This document shows positions 35,077 to 44,740 of a stretch of DNA of 46,527 nucleotides, piece after piece. A model generated the notes under the pieces. The model was not told the DNA's origin. It saw nothing but the letters and a program-made list of their open reading frames with translations, and made no database searches. Position 1 is the first letter of the stretch, and every line of letters begins with the position of its first letter. Origin of the DNA: Methanobacteriota archaeon (lineage in GTDB: Archaea > Thermoplasmatota > Poseidoniia > Poseidoniales > Poseidoniaceae); assembly GCA_002722135.1 (NCBI GenBank), contig PBKJ01000025.1:1-46527 (forward strand), in the 5' to 3' direction. The position numbers and the translations under genes were made by a program.

Positions 35077-36393
35077 TCACAGGTCCACGAATTCGGTCAG
35101 CACCGCGAGCACCATCAACACGAGCAGAAGCATGCCCGTGACGGCGTGGGCCGTCAAGTGGAGGAGAATTTTCGGGCCTGGTTCGTCAACGGCCGTGAAA
35201 GGCCAGAGTTTCTCGGCTTCCTCCCGACCCCCACGCAGTCCTACGAAAGGCCGCAGGTAAGCCGTCCGCCGAAACAACACGAAGCACACCAGCACGCCAG
35301 CCACCACGAAGGGTGTACCAAGGGCCGTTGACGTCCACCAACTCATGCCGATGATTCCAGCGAACGCCATCCAGGGGAAGGTGATGTGGAAGTGCATGAT
35401 GTAGGTCGGGTAAACGGCTTCGTTCAGCCACGCCAAGGCGCGGCTTTTCCGGTTCAACAGCCGCGCGCCCCATGCGAACACCAGCAGACACCACATCCAC
35501 GCATGGAGCGTTTGCAGGAGCGTGGCTCCTGCCGTTAAGGGGGAGAAGGGGGCCCTTCCCCACATCGCCCAACCCCCTTCCATCAATCCCACCGGGCCGT
35601 CGTGTTTGAGGGAAAACCAGACCAAGCTCAGTGGGAGGGTCGTCGCCAACAGCCACCAACGCAGGGCTTCGATGCGTTCGAACCACATGGCGCCGGTCTG
35701 GATGGCCAAGTAACCAAACAAAGTGAACAGGAAGTAGTGAGGAAACTCCCACCACATGCCGACTTCGCCGTAATGCCACGGTTTGGTGAGGATCGCTGAC
35801 GCGCCGAGGATCAGTGCGGGGACGGTCATGAGGGCCAAACCTCCACCGGCCTGAACGGTCCAACGTGCGGCGCGAACGGGCCCAGCGTCTGGATTGGTTC
35901 GAACGTACGCAAACAGCGGCGCGAGCAGGACCGAATAGAGCAGCAGGTTTCGGAGAAACCAGAGGTGGGCGTACGGCATGGCATCGGCGCCCGGGAAGGG
36001 GACCAGCATCAACCACAGCGTCTCGACGGGTGCGATTAGTCCACCGAGCAGGATGTAGGTGGCAAACAACAGGGGAACGCCAAGCCGGACCACGCGCTCG
36101 TTGAGGAAGGTCTTGAGGTCCCTTCGACGGAAGGCAAAGGCTGTGCCCATTCCTGAGATCAGGAAGAGGGCGGCCAAGCGCCACTGATGCATCACGTCCA
36201 CCACGAAGAACACGGTGAGCGGAACGTCACCGTCTTCGAACAACCAGAAGGTGAACACGCCAAGATGGAACCAAATCAGCAGCCCGAACAAAATCACGCG
36301 GAGCCAGTCAAGGTCATGGCGGCGCTCTGAGGACGTTTTTGGAACTGTGAGGGCCTGTGTTTGGGTGGACCCAAACGATTGGGTGGGGTCCAT
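35077..36393 (-). CDS. Acyltransferase 3 family membrane protein (OpgC/MdoC-like)
   Basis: 'RRHDLDWLRVILFGLLIWFHLGVFTF', 'HQWRLAALFLISGMGTAFAFRRRDLKTFLNERVVRLGVPLLF', many TM segments. Confidence 0.8.
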   Translation of the reverse strand: MDPTQSFGSTQTQALTVPKTSSERRHDLDWLRVILFGLLIWFHLGVFTFWLFEDGDVPLTVFFVVDVMHQWRLAALFLISGMGTAFAFRRRDLKTFLNERVVRLGVPLLFATYILLGGLIAPVETLWLMLVPFPGADAMPYAHLWFLRNLLLYSVLLAPLFAYVRTNPDAGPVRAARWTVQAGGGLALMTVPALILGASAILTKPWHYGEVGMWWEFPHYFLFTLFGYLAIQTGAMWFERIEALRWWLLATTLPLSLVWFSLKHDGPVGLMEGGWAMWGRAPFSPLTAGATLLQTLHAWMWCLLVFAWGARLLNRKSRALAWLNEAVYPTYIMHFHITFPWMAFAGIIGMSWWTSTALGTPFVVAGVLVCFVLFRRTAYLRPFVGLRGGREEAEKLWPFTAVDEPGPKILLHLTAHAVTGMLLLVLMVLAVLTEFVDL

Positions 36394-36451
36394 GTGGCCT
36401 TGTCAGCCACCGCGGCTTTCATGCTATGGCCCCGCAAAGAACGGTTTCCAC

Positions 36452-37663
36452 TCAAAGCAACATGACATCGATGATTTCGCCGACCGCTCCCGAAGCGCCA
36501 GCGGGAAGGAGGGTCAACGCATCGGCGCTGGCGAGGCTTTCGAGGTTGCCCGAGCCTTGATGGCGCGGCTGACGGGCCACCATCTCGCCGTCTTCGAGCC
36601 TCACCGTGACCCGTCGGAGGGTCAAGCAATCGTTCGTGCTCTTGACCGGGTCCAACAGCCGGGCGCGCACCGTGGTCTCGATCGGTCCTGTGGCGCCCGT
36701 CCATGCGCGCATCGCATCGGCCACCAGCAATCGGAACACCACGTGGCTGCTCACAGGGTTTCCTGGCAAACCAAACAGTGGGGTTCCTTTCCACAACCCG
36801 AAGAGAGGGGGCGATCCTGGGCGTATTTTCACGCGCCAGTAACGAAGGTCGCCTTCTTCTTCCATGAGGCGGCGCACAAGGTCCCACTCGCCCATCGACA
36901 CGCCACCCGACGTCACGATCATGTCCGAAGCCTCGGCTGCAGCGTCCAATGCCTTGCGCAAGCCGTCGAGCGTGTCCTCCACCGCAGGATGGTGGTATGG
37001 TTCGTGACCCATGCCGCGAACCAGCCCCACCAAGCCATGGGAATTGGACTCGTACACTTCGCCGTGCCGAAGCGGTTCACCTGCGGGACGGAGTTCGTCG
37101 CCGGTGGGGATGACGGCGACACGGAGGCGTGCCCGTACCGGGACGGTCGGATGGCCCATGGTGGCGCAGAGGCCGACCTTCGCAGGCGTGAGGTGGGCTC
37201 CGGCAAACAAGCCTGCGGCCCCTTTGCGCAAGTTCTCGCCTTGCTTCCGAACGAATCCTGTACGAACGGGTGCGGTCAAGGTCACCTCGCCATCCCCGAC
37301 TTCGCAGCGCTCGATGGGAAGGATGGCGTCAGCGCCAGGCGGCATCGGAGCGCCGGTCATGATGCGCACGGCATGCCCTGGCTCGAGCGGGGCCATGTCA
37401 TCGTGCGCAGCCGCGGCCACCGTGCTCTGAATCGGGAGTATGGTCGGCACGGTGGGCACGTCTGATTCGCGCATGGCAAAGCCGTCCATCGCCGAATTGT
37501 CGAACGGCGGGTCGTCGACCAACGAGTGGAGGTCGGTGGCAAGGATGCGGCCATGAGCGGCGCTGAGCGTGACCTCAACAGGCGCAGGCAAGGGCAGCAC
37601 ACTCAGGGCCTCTGCTGCGATGCGGCGGGCCTCGTCCACTTCCACGAAGTACGGCACGTCCAT
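36452..37663 (-). CDS. moeA: Molybdopterin molybdenumtransferase MoeA
   Basis: 'DDPPFDNSAMDGFAMRESD', 'HAVRIMTGAPMPPGADAILPIE', 'VIPTGDEL', 'VTSGGVSMGEWDLV', 'LPGNPVSSHVVFRLLV'. Confidence 0.93.
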   Translation of the reverse strand: MDVPYFVEVDEARRIAAEALSVLPLPAPVEVTLSAAHGRILATDLHSLVDDPPFDNSAMDGFAMRESDVPTVPTILPIQSTVAAAAHDDMAPLEPGHAVRIMTGAPMPPGADAILPIERCEVGDGEVTLTAPVRTGFVRKQGENLRKGAAGLFAGAHLTPAKVGLCATMGHPTVPVRARLRVAVIPTGDELRPAGEPLRHGEVYESNSHGLVGLVRGMGHEPYHHPAVEDTLDGLRKALDAAAEASDMIVTSGGVSMGEWDLVRRLMEEEGDLRYWRVKIRPGSPPLFGLWKGTPLFGLPGNPVSSHVVFRLLVADAMRAWTGATGPIETTVRARLLDPVKSTNDCLTLRRVTVRLEDGEMVARQPRHQGSGNLESLASADALTLLPAGASGAVGEIIDVMLL

Positions 37664-37754
37664 GCCTCAAGGGAAGCACCGTCGCGCTTGAGGATGATGG
37701 TGGAGCCGCCGTCACCATCATGGCGGAGAGGGTGCAGGCAAGAAGGGGGGCGCC

Positions 37755-39053
37755 ATGGCATCCATCGTCGTGACCACCCTGCTCACGAGCGGTTCTGCAA
37801 CGCTGCTCGCCTCGATGATCGGCATCCCCCTCGGTGCGAAATGCGCTCGCCGGGATGGGCTTGACGGCTTACGGGTGCTCGTTCGGACGCTCTACGGGCT
37901 GCCGCCCGTGGTGGTCGGTGTGCTCGTCTACCTCATGTTGTCCAACCGAGGGCCGCTGTCCGAGCTCGACTTGTTGTTCACCGTGCCGGCCATGATCCTG
38001 GCACAAACCCTCCTCGTTCTGCCGCTGATTTGGGGCGGCACGTGGTCGGCCTTCGACGCCATCACCAACGACCACCGTGAAGCGCTGGACGTGTTGGGCC
38101 TTGAGGCAGCACAGCGGCTCCGCATCGAAGTGGGACTGGTCTGGCGTGGCGTGCTCAATGGCGTGGCCCTCGGTTTCGGCCGTGCGATCGCTGAGGTCGG
38201 TTCAGTGCTGATGGTCGGCGGCAACATCGCCGGTCAAACGCGTGTTTTGACCACCAGCATCGTCCTCGAAACGAGCCGTGGTGACCTTGGAGCCGCCGTG
38301 ACCCAGGGCGGCTTGCTGTTGGTGATTGCCTTGGCGGCGATGTTCACCGTCGAAGGCGTGCGCCTGATGCGCCCACGCAACGGCAGCGCGTGGACGTCCC
38401 CTGAAGCCTCCGGGCCACTGGCCGTTGCGCACCAAGGACACGCGTGGGCCACGATCAGTGTCGAGCGGGATGGCGTCAACGTGCTGGATCTTGAGGCCGT
38501 TGAAGTCCGAGGCGGTGAAATCTTGGTTGTCATGGGCGCCTCGGGAGCGGGAAAATCAACGCTGCTCCGGGCCATGGCGGGCTTGTTGCCTGACGTCGAA
38601 GGTCTGCCGGTCAAACGGGGCCCAGGTGGTGTCGGTCGCGTGGCCCAGAACCCCGTGATGCTTACGCCGCACGCGGTGGCCGAAATCGAATTGGTGGATC
38701 CGGCACGACTTGGCCTGCTCGAAACCGTAGGGCTGGTTGACGTGGCCATGCGCCAAGCGGCCGTGTTGTCCGGCGGGGAGCGTCAGCGGGTCAGCCTCGC
38801 CCGTGCCCTCGCCTTGCAGCCCTCAGCGCTCATCCTCGATGAATTCACTTCGGGCTTGGACCTCTCCACCACCCTCGCCGTGGAGGAGGTGGTCCGCAGG
38901 GTCGCAACCGAAGGGGCGGTGGTGGTCTTGGCCACCCACGACCTCGCTCAAGCCCGCAGGCTGGCTGACCGTCGCTTGCTGCTGGCTGCTGGCCGCTCTG
39001 TTCATGAGGACAGTGAGACGGCGGCCATGATGCTTGGAGAAGTTCAGGGTTGA
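37755..39053 (+). CDS. Tungstate/molybdate-type ABC transporter: permease-ATPase fusion (TupB-TupC-like)
   Basis: TupB-like permease 'LYGLPPVVVGVLVYLMLSNRGPL...GRAIAEVGSVLMVGGNIAGQTRVLTTSIVLETSRGD' continuous with ATPase 'GASGAGKST', 'LSGGERQRVSLARALALQPSALILDEFTSGLD'. Confidence 0.88.
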   Translation: MASIVVTTLLTSGSATLLASMIGIPLGAKCARRDGLDGLRVLVRTLYGLPPVVVGVLVYLMLSNRGPLSELDLLFTVPAMILAQTLLVLPLIWGGTWSAFDAITNDHREALDVLGLEAAQRLRIEVGLVWRGVLNGVALGFGRAIAEVGSVLMVGGNIAGQTRVLTTSIVLETSRGDLGAAVTQGGLLLVIALAAMFTVEGVRLMRPRNGSAWTSPEASGPLAVAHQGHAWATISVERDGVNVLDLEAVEVRGGEILVVMGASGAGKSTLLRAMAGLLPDVEGLPVKRGPGGVGRVAQNPVMLTPHAVAEIELVDPARLGLLETVGLVDVAMRQAAVLSGGERQRVSLARALALQPSALILDEFTSGLDLSTTLAVEEVVRRVATEGAVVVLATHDLAQARRLADRRLLLAAGRSVHEDSETAAMMLGEVQG

Positions 39054-39850
39054 CCTGGTGTAAACATCGGTTCACCGGAAACCGTGTGCGCCTCGATGAG
39101 GGTGCTGGCTTCATCTAACAAAAACGCACGAAGCGCTTCGGCTTGCTCGGCATGCGGGCCGTCGAGGGGGATGATGCTGTACGGGTTGAGCATGACCTCG
39201 TCGTCGTAGCGTTGGAGCTCCAAGGTCACCGTGTCCGCACGGAACAAGGCCGTGCCCAAATCACTGAGGGTGACGCACCGCTTTTCATCGGCCATCGTGA
39301 TGGCTGCGCCCATGCCTTGTCCGATGGAAAGGTACCAGTCGCCTTCGGGATGGACGCCTGAATCGTCCTCGATCACATCGCCCCGGCCATCCTCAGACCA
39401 TGCCTGCCACAAGGCCTGTTCCTTCATGTGCGTCCCAGAAGCATCGCCCCGGGAGACAAAGCACCGTTCCTCCTCCACCACGGCGTCCAAGACGTCGAAC
39501 AGCGTTCCGTTCATGGGTTCGGGGGTCAGGAGCACGAAGGTGTTCCACGCAAAGACCGTGCGCGACGTGCCGTGTCCTTCTTCGAGGAAAGCGGCTTCCG
39601 CTTCGGGGGCATGAACGATGAGCACATCTGCATCGCCACTTCGTCCAAGGTTCAGCGCCGCCCCCGTTCCAACCGCGACCACGTCGACGTCGTGCCCGGT
39701 GGCGTTGGTGAAGGCAGGAAGCAGCACGTTGAGGAGCCCAGAATCGCGCATCGAGGTGGTGGTGGCAAGGATCATCCTGTCCTCGTCGGGGGTGACGCAC
39801 CCCGGTGAGAGCATCAACGCAACGAGCAGCACCGCGAGCAGGGCCCGCAT
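39044..39850 (-). CDS. Tungstate-binding lipoprotein TupA-like
   Basis: Lipobox 'LMLSPGC'; 'MILATTTSMRDSGLLNVLLPAF', 'VVAVGTGAALNLGRSGDADVLIVHAPEAE'. Confidence 0.85.
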   Translation of the reverse strand: MRALLAVLLVALMLSPGCVTPDEDRMILATTTSMRDSGLLNVLLPAFTNATGHDVDVVAVGTGAALNLGRSGDADVLIVHAPEAEAAFLEEGHGTSRTVFAWNTFVLLTPEPMNGTLFDVLDAVVEEERCFVSRGDASGTHMKEQALWQAWSEDGRGDVIEDDSGVHPEGDWYLSIGQGMGAAITMADEKRCVTLSDLGTALFRADTVTLELQRYDDEVMLNPYSIIPLDGPHAEQAEALRAFLLDEASTLIEAHTVSGEPMFTPGQP

Positions 39851-39859
39851 GTCTTGCCC

Positions 39860-40150
39860 TCAGCTGAAATCCATCGTGTGTCCGCACGATTCGTAATCGC
39901 ACGTGATGGTGTAGCGGGACTTGCGTGGTTTACGTGCCTTCATCATGATGCCACACATCTCACATTGGACGGTGATGAACTCGGGTTCCGCAGCCTTGGG
40001 TGCGTCGTCGAGGGTTCGGCCCACTGCGGTCGACCAGCCAAGGCTGTCGGTGTAGGAATCAGCCGCAGTGTCCATCTTCTTCTGCTTGAGCGTCAAACGC
40101 ATCTTGCGTCGTCGTCGCCCTTTCTTCTTCGCAGGAGGCTTGGCCGCCAT
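39860..40150 (-). CDS. Small basic protein with C-terminal zinc ribbon
   Basis: 'MAAKPPAKKKGRRRRKMRLTLKQKKMD...VQCEMCGIMMKARKPRKSRYTITCDYESCGHTMDFS'. Confidence 0.6.
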   Translation of the reverse strand: MAAKPPAKKKGRRRRKMRLTLKQKKMDTAADSYTDSLGWSTAVGRTLDDAPKAAEPEFITVQCEMCGIMMKARKPRKSRYTITCDYESCGHTMDFS

Positions 40151-40237
40151 GAGGGTGAACCCCTGCGCGGCCGTCTTCAATGATTCGCACTCAAGAGCCT
40201 GCGTCGATTTGATGAGCAGGTGGGTCCAGCGAAAGGC

Positions 40238-41290
40238 ATGCGCCGCATGCTGCCGATGGGGGTCCTCCTCATGCTGCTGCTCGCTCCGGCTGCTTCGGCG
40301 TGCGAAACCGAAGTGGCGCGGCTCATCGACGGGGAGGCCCCCTCGCCCGAAGGCCTTAGCCCTGCGAAGGACGCTGCCATTCGCGAAGCCACCACCATCG
40401 CGGAGTTTGGTCAAGAGACCGCCCGGTGGATGCTTTGGCGTGTGTTGATGGGGGAAGAATTCACCGAAGCGGAAATTGCGGACGAAATTGACCGCTCAAT
40501 GATACGGAACGGTTCAAACCCGATCTGGCCAAGCTTCGAGACCATCGTGGCCAGCGGACCAAACGGCGCCATTCCGCACGGTGATCCGGAGCACCATGGT
40601 GCAGGCCCGCGCATCGTGCAGCCCGGGGATGTGGTCGTGGTGGACCTTGGTGCGCGGGTGCAGGACTGGGTCAGTGATGTGACGCGATCGTACGTTATCG
40701 GTGGAACCGACAACGAGACCATCATCGACGCCTACATGACCGTGCACGATGCGCAAAACCTGACCTTTCCCCTGATTGAATCCGGAACCCCGGCATGGGT
40801 GTTGGATGACGTGGCTCGCACCTACATCGAAGAAAAGGGGTATGGAGAGTATTTCATCCACAGCCTTGGTCATGGATTCGGTGTTTGCGTTCACGAGCCG
40901 CCGTTGCTCTCTAGCGGCCTTGACGAGCCGTTGTTTGGCCTGAATTTCAACAATGAACCCCTGACGCCGATAGATGCCATCACCATTGAGCCAGGCATCT
41001 ACATCGAAGACTGGTTCGGCATTCGCATCGAAGACGATTACCTGGTGGATGTCGACGGTCATGAACCGCTGACAGAAGACCTCCCGCGTGACCTGGATTG
41101 GTTCATGATCATGGAAGACGACTATCCTGCCTTGCCTCAACACAGCGGAGATGCAGGCGCTGACGGCAAGGACGACACGGTGCTTGAATCGATGCCGGTT
41201 CCCTTTGGATTGGTTGAGACGCTCACCATCGCCTGCGTGGTGGCCGTGCTCATTCCCCGCAAGGGGGAACCTGAATTGGATGAGGCGTGA
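40238..41290 (+). CDS. Secreted M24-family metallopeptidase (Xaa-Pro aminopeptidase-like), C-terminal TM
   Basis: Signal peptide 'MRRMLPMGVLLMLLLAPAASA'; metal ligands in 'VVDLGARVQDWVSDVTRSYV', 'HSLGHGFGVCVHEPP', 'ITIEPGIYIEDWFGIRIEDDYLV'; TM 'LTIACVVAVLIP'. Confidence 0.85.
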   Translation: MRRMLPMGVLLMLLLAPAASACETEVARLIDGEAPSPEGLSPAKDAAIREATTIAEFGQETARWMLWRVLMGEEFTEAEIADEIDRSMIRNGSNPIWPSFETIVASGPNGAIPHGDPEHHGAGPRIVQPGDVVVVDLGARVQDWVSDVTRSYVIGGTDNETIIDAYMTVHDAQNLTFPLIESGTPAWVLDDVARTYIEEKGYGEYFIHSLGHGFGVCVHEPPLLSSGLDEPLFGLNFNNEPLTPIDAITIEPGIYIEDWFGIRIEDDYLVDVDGHEPLTEDLPRDLDWFMIMEDDYPALPQHSGDAGADGKDDTVLESMPVPFGLVETLTIACVVAVLIPRKGEPELDEA

Positions 41291-41345
41291 GTTCGTCTGA
41301 AGGCTCGGGAACAAGGCTTGAATCTGTACCGGACGTGGTACACAC

Positions 41346-42350
41346 ATGGGTGAGCGCCCAACGCCCTTTGCTCCGCACCTGCTGGGGCTCATCAATCCGG
41401 GCGTGGTCATCGCCGGCAACGTGTTGGGTGGACCGGCCACGGCGATGGGTGCGGTGTGGATGTTGGGCGTCGGCCCGGTGCTTGACCGCGTGCTCGGTTC
41501 GAGGCCACGAGCTCAAGGCAAACCAACCTCTGGCACGCCGTTCAAGGCGCTCCTTTACCTGCACACCGTCTTGCACGTGTGCGCCATTGCGACCTTGGTG
41601 CAATTGGCGGCGCTCGGCGCTGAATGGTACTGGCTGGCGGCCGCCGTGGTGTCCACCGGCATCTGCTCGGGCGTCAGCGGCGTCATCGTCGCGCACGAAC
41701 TTGGTCACACGCGACCAAAGTCCATCTCGGCGAGACTGGCCAGGATGAACATGCTTCTCGTGCTGTACGGGCACTTCACCGAAGAGCACAACGTCACCCA
41801 CCACAAGCACGTGGCGACCACGGCCGATCCGGCCTCCGCAGATGAGGGAGAAACGGTCTGGGGTTTTGTGGCCAGAACCGTTCCAAAGCAGTTCAGGGAC
41901 GCCTACGCCATCCACGCCAAGCGTGGGGCTCGAGGATGGCGAAACCGTGTCGTTCGCGTGGCGGCCTTTGAGGTGGTGTTGGTCGCTGCTTTGGCTGCTT
42001 TGGCGCCGGCCGCGGCCTTGGTCTTCGTTGGGCAAGCGGCGGTGGCCGTCTTTTTGCTCGAGTACATCAACTACGTTCAGCACTACGGTCTGCGTCGGGG
42101 GAAAGGGGAGCGGCAGAGCAAAATGCACAGCTGGCAATCCGAGCGGCGGTGGTCATGTTGGACCCTGTTCAACCTCAGCCTTCACCCGGCGCACCACCTG
42201 AAAGCCAGCGAAGGGTGGTGGGACCTCCAGCCCTACGACGGGGCACCAGACATGTTCAGCGGGTATTACGGGACCTTCTGGCCCGCCTTGTTTTCACCAC
42301 TTTGGAAGCGATGGATGGCGCAGAAGCTGGCTGCTCTCCCTTCAAACTGA
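41346..42350 (+). CDS. AlkB-like membrane di-iron monooxygenase (alkane hydroxylase family)
   Basis: His boxes 'HELGHTR', 'EEHNVTHHKHVATTADPASA', 'EYINYVQHYGLRR', 'NLSLHPAHHLKA'. Confidence 0.8.
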   Translation: MGERPTPFAPHLLGLINPGVVIAGNVLGGPATAMGAVWMLGVGPVLDRVLGSRPRAQGKPTSGTPFKALLYLHTVLHVCAIATLVQLAALGAEWYWLAAAVVSTGICSGVSGVIVAHELGHTRPKSISARLARMNMLLVLYGHFTEEHNVTHHKHVATTADPASADEGETVWGFVARTVPKQFRDAYAIHAKRGARGWRNRVVRVAAFEVVLVAALAALAPAAALVFVGQAAVAVFLLEYINYVQHYGLRRGKGERQSKMHSWQSERRWSCWTLFNLSLHPAHHLKASEGWWDLQPYDGAPDMFSGYYGTFWPALFSPLWKRWMAQKLAALPSN

Positions 42351-42368
42351 CGTGATGTGGAAGACTGC

Positions 42369-43625
42369 TCAGAAGCAGTACTGAACGTCGGTGAAGCCTT
42401 CGCGCAGGGCCGCCACCTCGCCTTTGACCTGCGCAGGGTTCACGCCGTCGAGCAACACCCGTCGGAAGCACGTGGCGACGTCTTGCATCTGATCTGGGCC
42501 CATGCCGTGACGGGTCAATTCCTGTACGCCAAGACGCAAGCCTGACGGTGAAAGGGCGCGGGTGTCGCCGGGAAGCATGTTCATGTTCGTGATGATCCCG
42601 GCTTCTTCGAGGAGAGCGGCTGCGGTTCGTCCGGCACCTGAGTCCGTTTCGCCATGGCGAGTCAACACCTGATGGCTGGCGGTGTACCCACGTTCTTCGG
42701 CCAGCACGTCGAAGCCTTCCGCGGCCAGTGCCTCTGCCAACGCTTTCGCGTTGGTGACGGTGTCCTGAGCATAAGCGGCACCAAAGGCCTCGAACTCAGC
42801 CAACGCGACCGCTTTTCCGGCCACGTGATGGAGGTGGTAGGAAGAATTCGTTCCAGGGAACACCGCGTTGTTGAGGCGCCGCTGCATCTTCTCATCGTCC
42901 GTGTTGGAGAGCAGAAATCCGCCTTGTGGCCCGGGGAAGGTCTTGTGCGAGGACCCGGTCATGATGTCCGCTCCCTCGCGGAGCGGGTCTTGGAACACGC
43001 CACCGGCGATGAGGCCCAGCACGTGCGCGCCGTCGTACATCACGCGCGCTCCGACCTCGTGTGCGGCGTCGGCGAGCTCTTGCAGGGGCGTTGGGAAGAG
43101 GAACACCGAGGCTCCAAACAGGGCAAGGGCGGGTTTTGTCTCGCGGATCATGGCCGCCGCTGCGTCAATGTCCGGCTCCATGCGATCTTCGTTCCACGGA
43201 TAGGTGTGAAGGTCAAGGCCACGCAGCCCCACAGCACCCATCTGCGCGTGTGAAATATGACCGCCATCCGCGGTCGAGACCGCTGTAATACGATCGCCCG
43301 GCTTCACCATGGCCTTGAGCGCGGCGATGTTGGCGACGGTGCCCGAAATCGGCTGAATGTTGGCGAAGTTGGCGTTGAACACTTTCTTGGCCAGGTCAAT
43401 GCCGATGGTTTCGATGGTGTCGAAATCGTCGCACCCTTGGTAGTACCGCTTCCCCGGCAAGCCTTCCGCGTACCGACCGTGCAAATCGCTGTCGCAAGCG
43501 CGACGTACCATCGGGGAGATCACGTTCTCGCTGGCGATCATGGGGAAGCCGGAGCCATAGTGCGCTCCGCTTTGGTCAACGGCGTCCAGCACGCGCTTGG
43601 CGGTTTGATGGGATGAGGTGCTCAT
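42369..43625 (-). CDS. glyA: Serine hydroxymethyltransferase
   Basis: 'PMIASENVISPMVRRACDSDLHGRYAEGLPGKRYYQGCDDFDTIE', 'GGHISH', 'MTGSSHKTFPGPQGG', 'VTNAKALAEAL'. Confidence 0.95.
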   Translation of the reverse strand: MSTSSHQTAKRVLDAVDQSGAHYGSGFPMIASENVISPMVRRACDSDLHGRYAEGLPGKRYYQGCDDFDTIETIGIDLAKKVFNANFANIQPISGTVANIAALKAMVKPGDRITAVSTADGGHISHAQMGAVGLRGLDLHTYPWNEDRMEPDIDAAAAMIRETKPALALFGASVFLFPTPLQELADAAHEVGARVMYDGAHVLGLIAGGVFQDPLREGADIMTGSSHKTFPGPQGGFLLSNTDDEKMQRRLNNAVFPGTNSSYHLHHVAGKAVALAEFEAFGAAYAQDTVTNAKALAEALAAEGFDVLAEERGYTASHQVLTRHGETDSGAGRTAAALLEEAGIITNMNMLPGDTRALSPSGLRLGVQELTRHGMGPDQMQDVATCFRRVLLDGVNPAQVKGEVAALREGFTDVQYCF

Positions 43626-43719
43626 CGTTTACCTCTTGTCGCGCCCGTTCAAAGCCATTCTGACGGAGCCATGCGCAGTTCGACGGCGGCTTCAAACGGG
43701 CGTGCCCCAACCCTTCCCT

Positions 43720-44736
43720 ATGCCCAAGCGACTGGTGTTCACCAAAGCCGGGGCGCCCGAAACGATGCGGGTGGACGCCTTCGAGGCATCCGCGCCAGGT
43801 CCGGGTGAGGTGGCCGTTGACGTGGCCTATGCTGGCATCAACTTCGCCGATTTGCTGCAACGGCTTGGTTTGTACAATCCTCGGCCGCCGTACCCTTTCA
43901 CGCCCGGATACGAGGCTTCCGGGACCGTCGCGGCTCTCGGGGATGGCGTCAAGCACCTCAGCGTGGGTGATCGGGTCATCGCCGTGCCGGGCACCGGCGC
44001 GCACACGAGTCGTCTGATGTGCGCGGCCGATCGCGTCATCCGCATTCCTGAAGGTATGGGGTTGGAGGCCGCGGCCGCCATGCCGGTGACCTACCTGACT
44101 GCGCACCACATGCTGCATCATCTCGGGCACCTGTCCTCCGAAGATTCGGTACTCATTCATGGAGGGGGTGGGGGCGTAGGAACCGCTGCACTGCAGCTGT
44201 GTCGGTGGGCAGGCGTCGAGCGCGTCTGGGCCACCGCGTCCGCAGGAAAGGCCGACATCATCCGCTCCTTCGGTGGAACGCCCATCGACCGCCACACGGA
44301 GGACTTCGTTGACGTCATCCGAAAGGCAACGGACGGGTCTGGGGTGGATCACGTTCTGGACCCCATCGGTGGAGATCACCTCGTGCGCAGCCTCTCGGCG
44401 TGCCGTGAAGGCGGGAAGGTGTACACCTTCGGCATGTCCACTTTTGCCCCGACAGGAAAGCGACGACCGATTCGAACCGCGCTTGCATGGCTGCGGCGCA
44501 CAGAAATTGACCCGCTTCGCCTGATGACCCGGAACCGTGCTTTGTTTGGGGTTCACATGGGCACATGGTCGCGTCAGGACGTGATCCTCGAGCAGATGGG
44601 TCGGTTGATCCAGGGTGTTGTGGAGGGTCACTTGGATCCGGTGATCGACTCGGTTTTCCCTCTTGAGGAAGCCGTGGCTGCGCACCACCACATGCACAAC
44701 GGGAAAAACGTCGGGAAAGTGTTGCTCTCGATGTAA
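43720..44736 (+). CDS. MDR-family NADPH:quinone reductase (VAT-1-like)
   Basis: 'YAGINFADLLQRLGLYNPRPPYPFTPGYEASGTV', 'GGGGGVGTAALQLCRWAG', 'GSGVDHVLDPIGGDHLVRSLSACREGGKVYTFGM'. Confidence 0.88.
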   Translation: MPKRLVFTKAGAPETMRVDAFEASAPGPGEVAVDVAYAGINFADLLQRLGLYNPRPPYPFTPGYEASGTVAALGDGVKHLSVGDRVIAVPGTGAHTSRLMCAADRVIRIPEGMGLEAAAAMPVTYLTAHHMLHHLGHLSSEDSVLIHGGGGGVGTAALQLCRWAGVERVWATASAGKADIIRSFGGTPIDRHTEDFVDVIRKATDGSGVDHVLDPIGGDHLVRSLSACREGGKVYTFGMSTFAPTGKRRPIRTALAWLRRTEIDPLRLMTRNRALFGVHMGTWSRQDVILEQMGRLIQGVVEGHLDPVIDSVFPLEEAVAAHHHMHNGKNVGKVLLSM

Positions 44737-44740
44737 AGCA

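Noticed and set aside
43576-44697. 373-aa minus-strand ORF opposite the MDR reductase
   Set aside because: Antisense to a clear MDR oxidoreductase; no domain signature.
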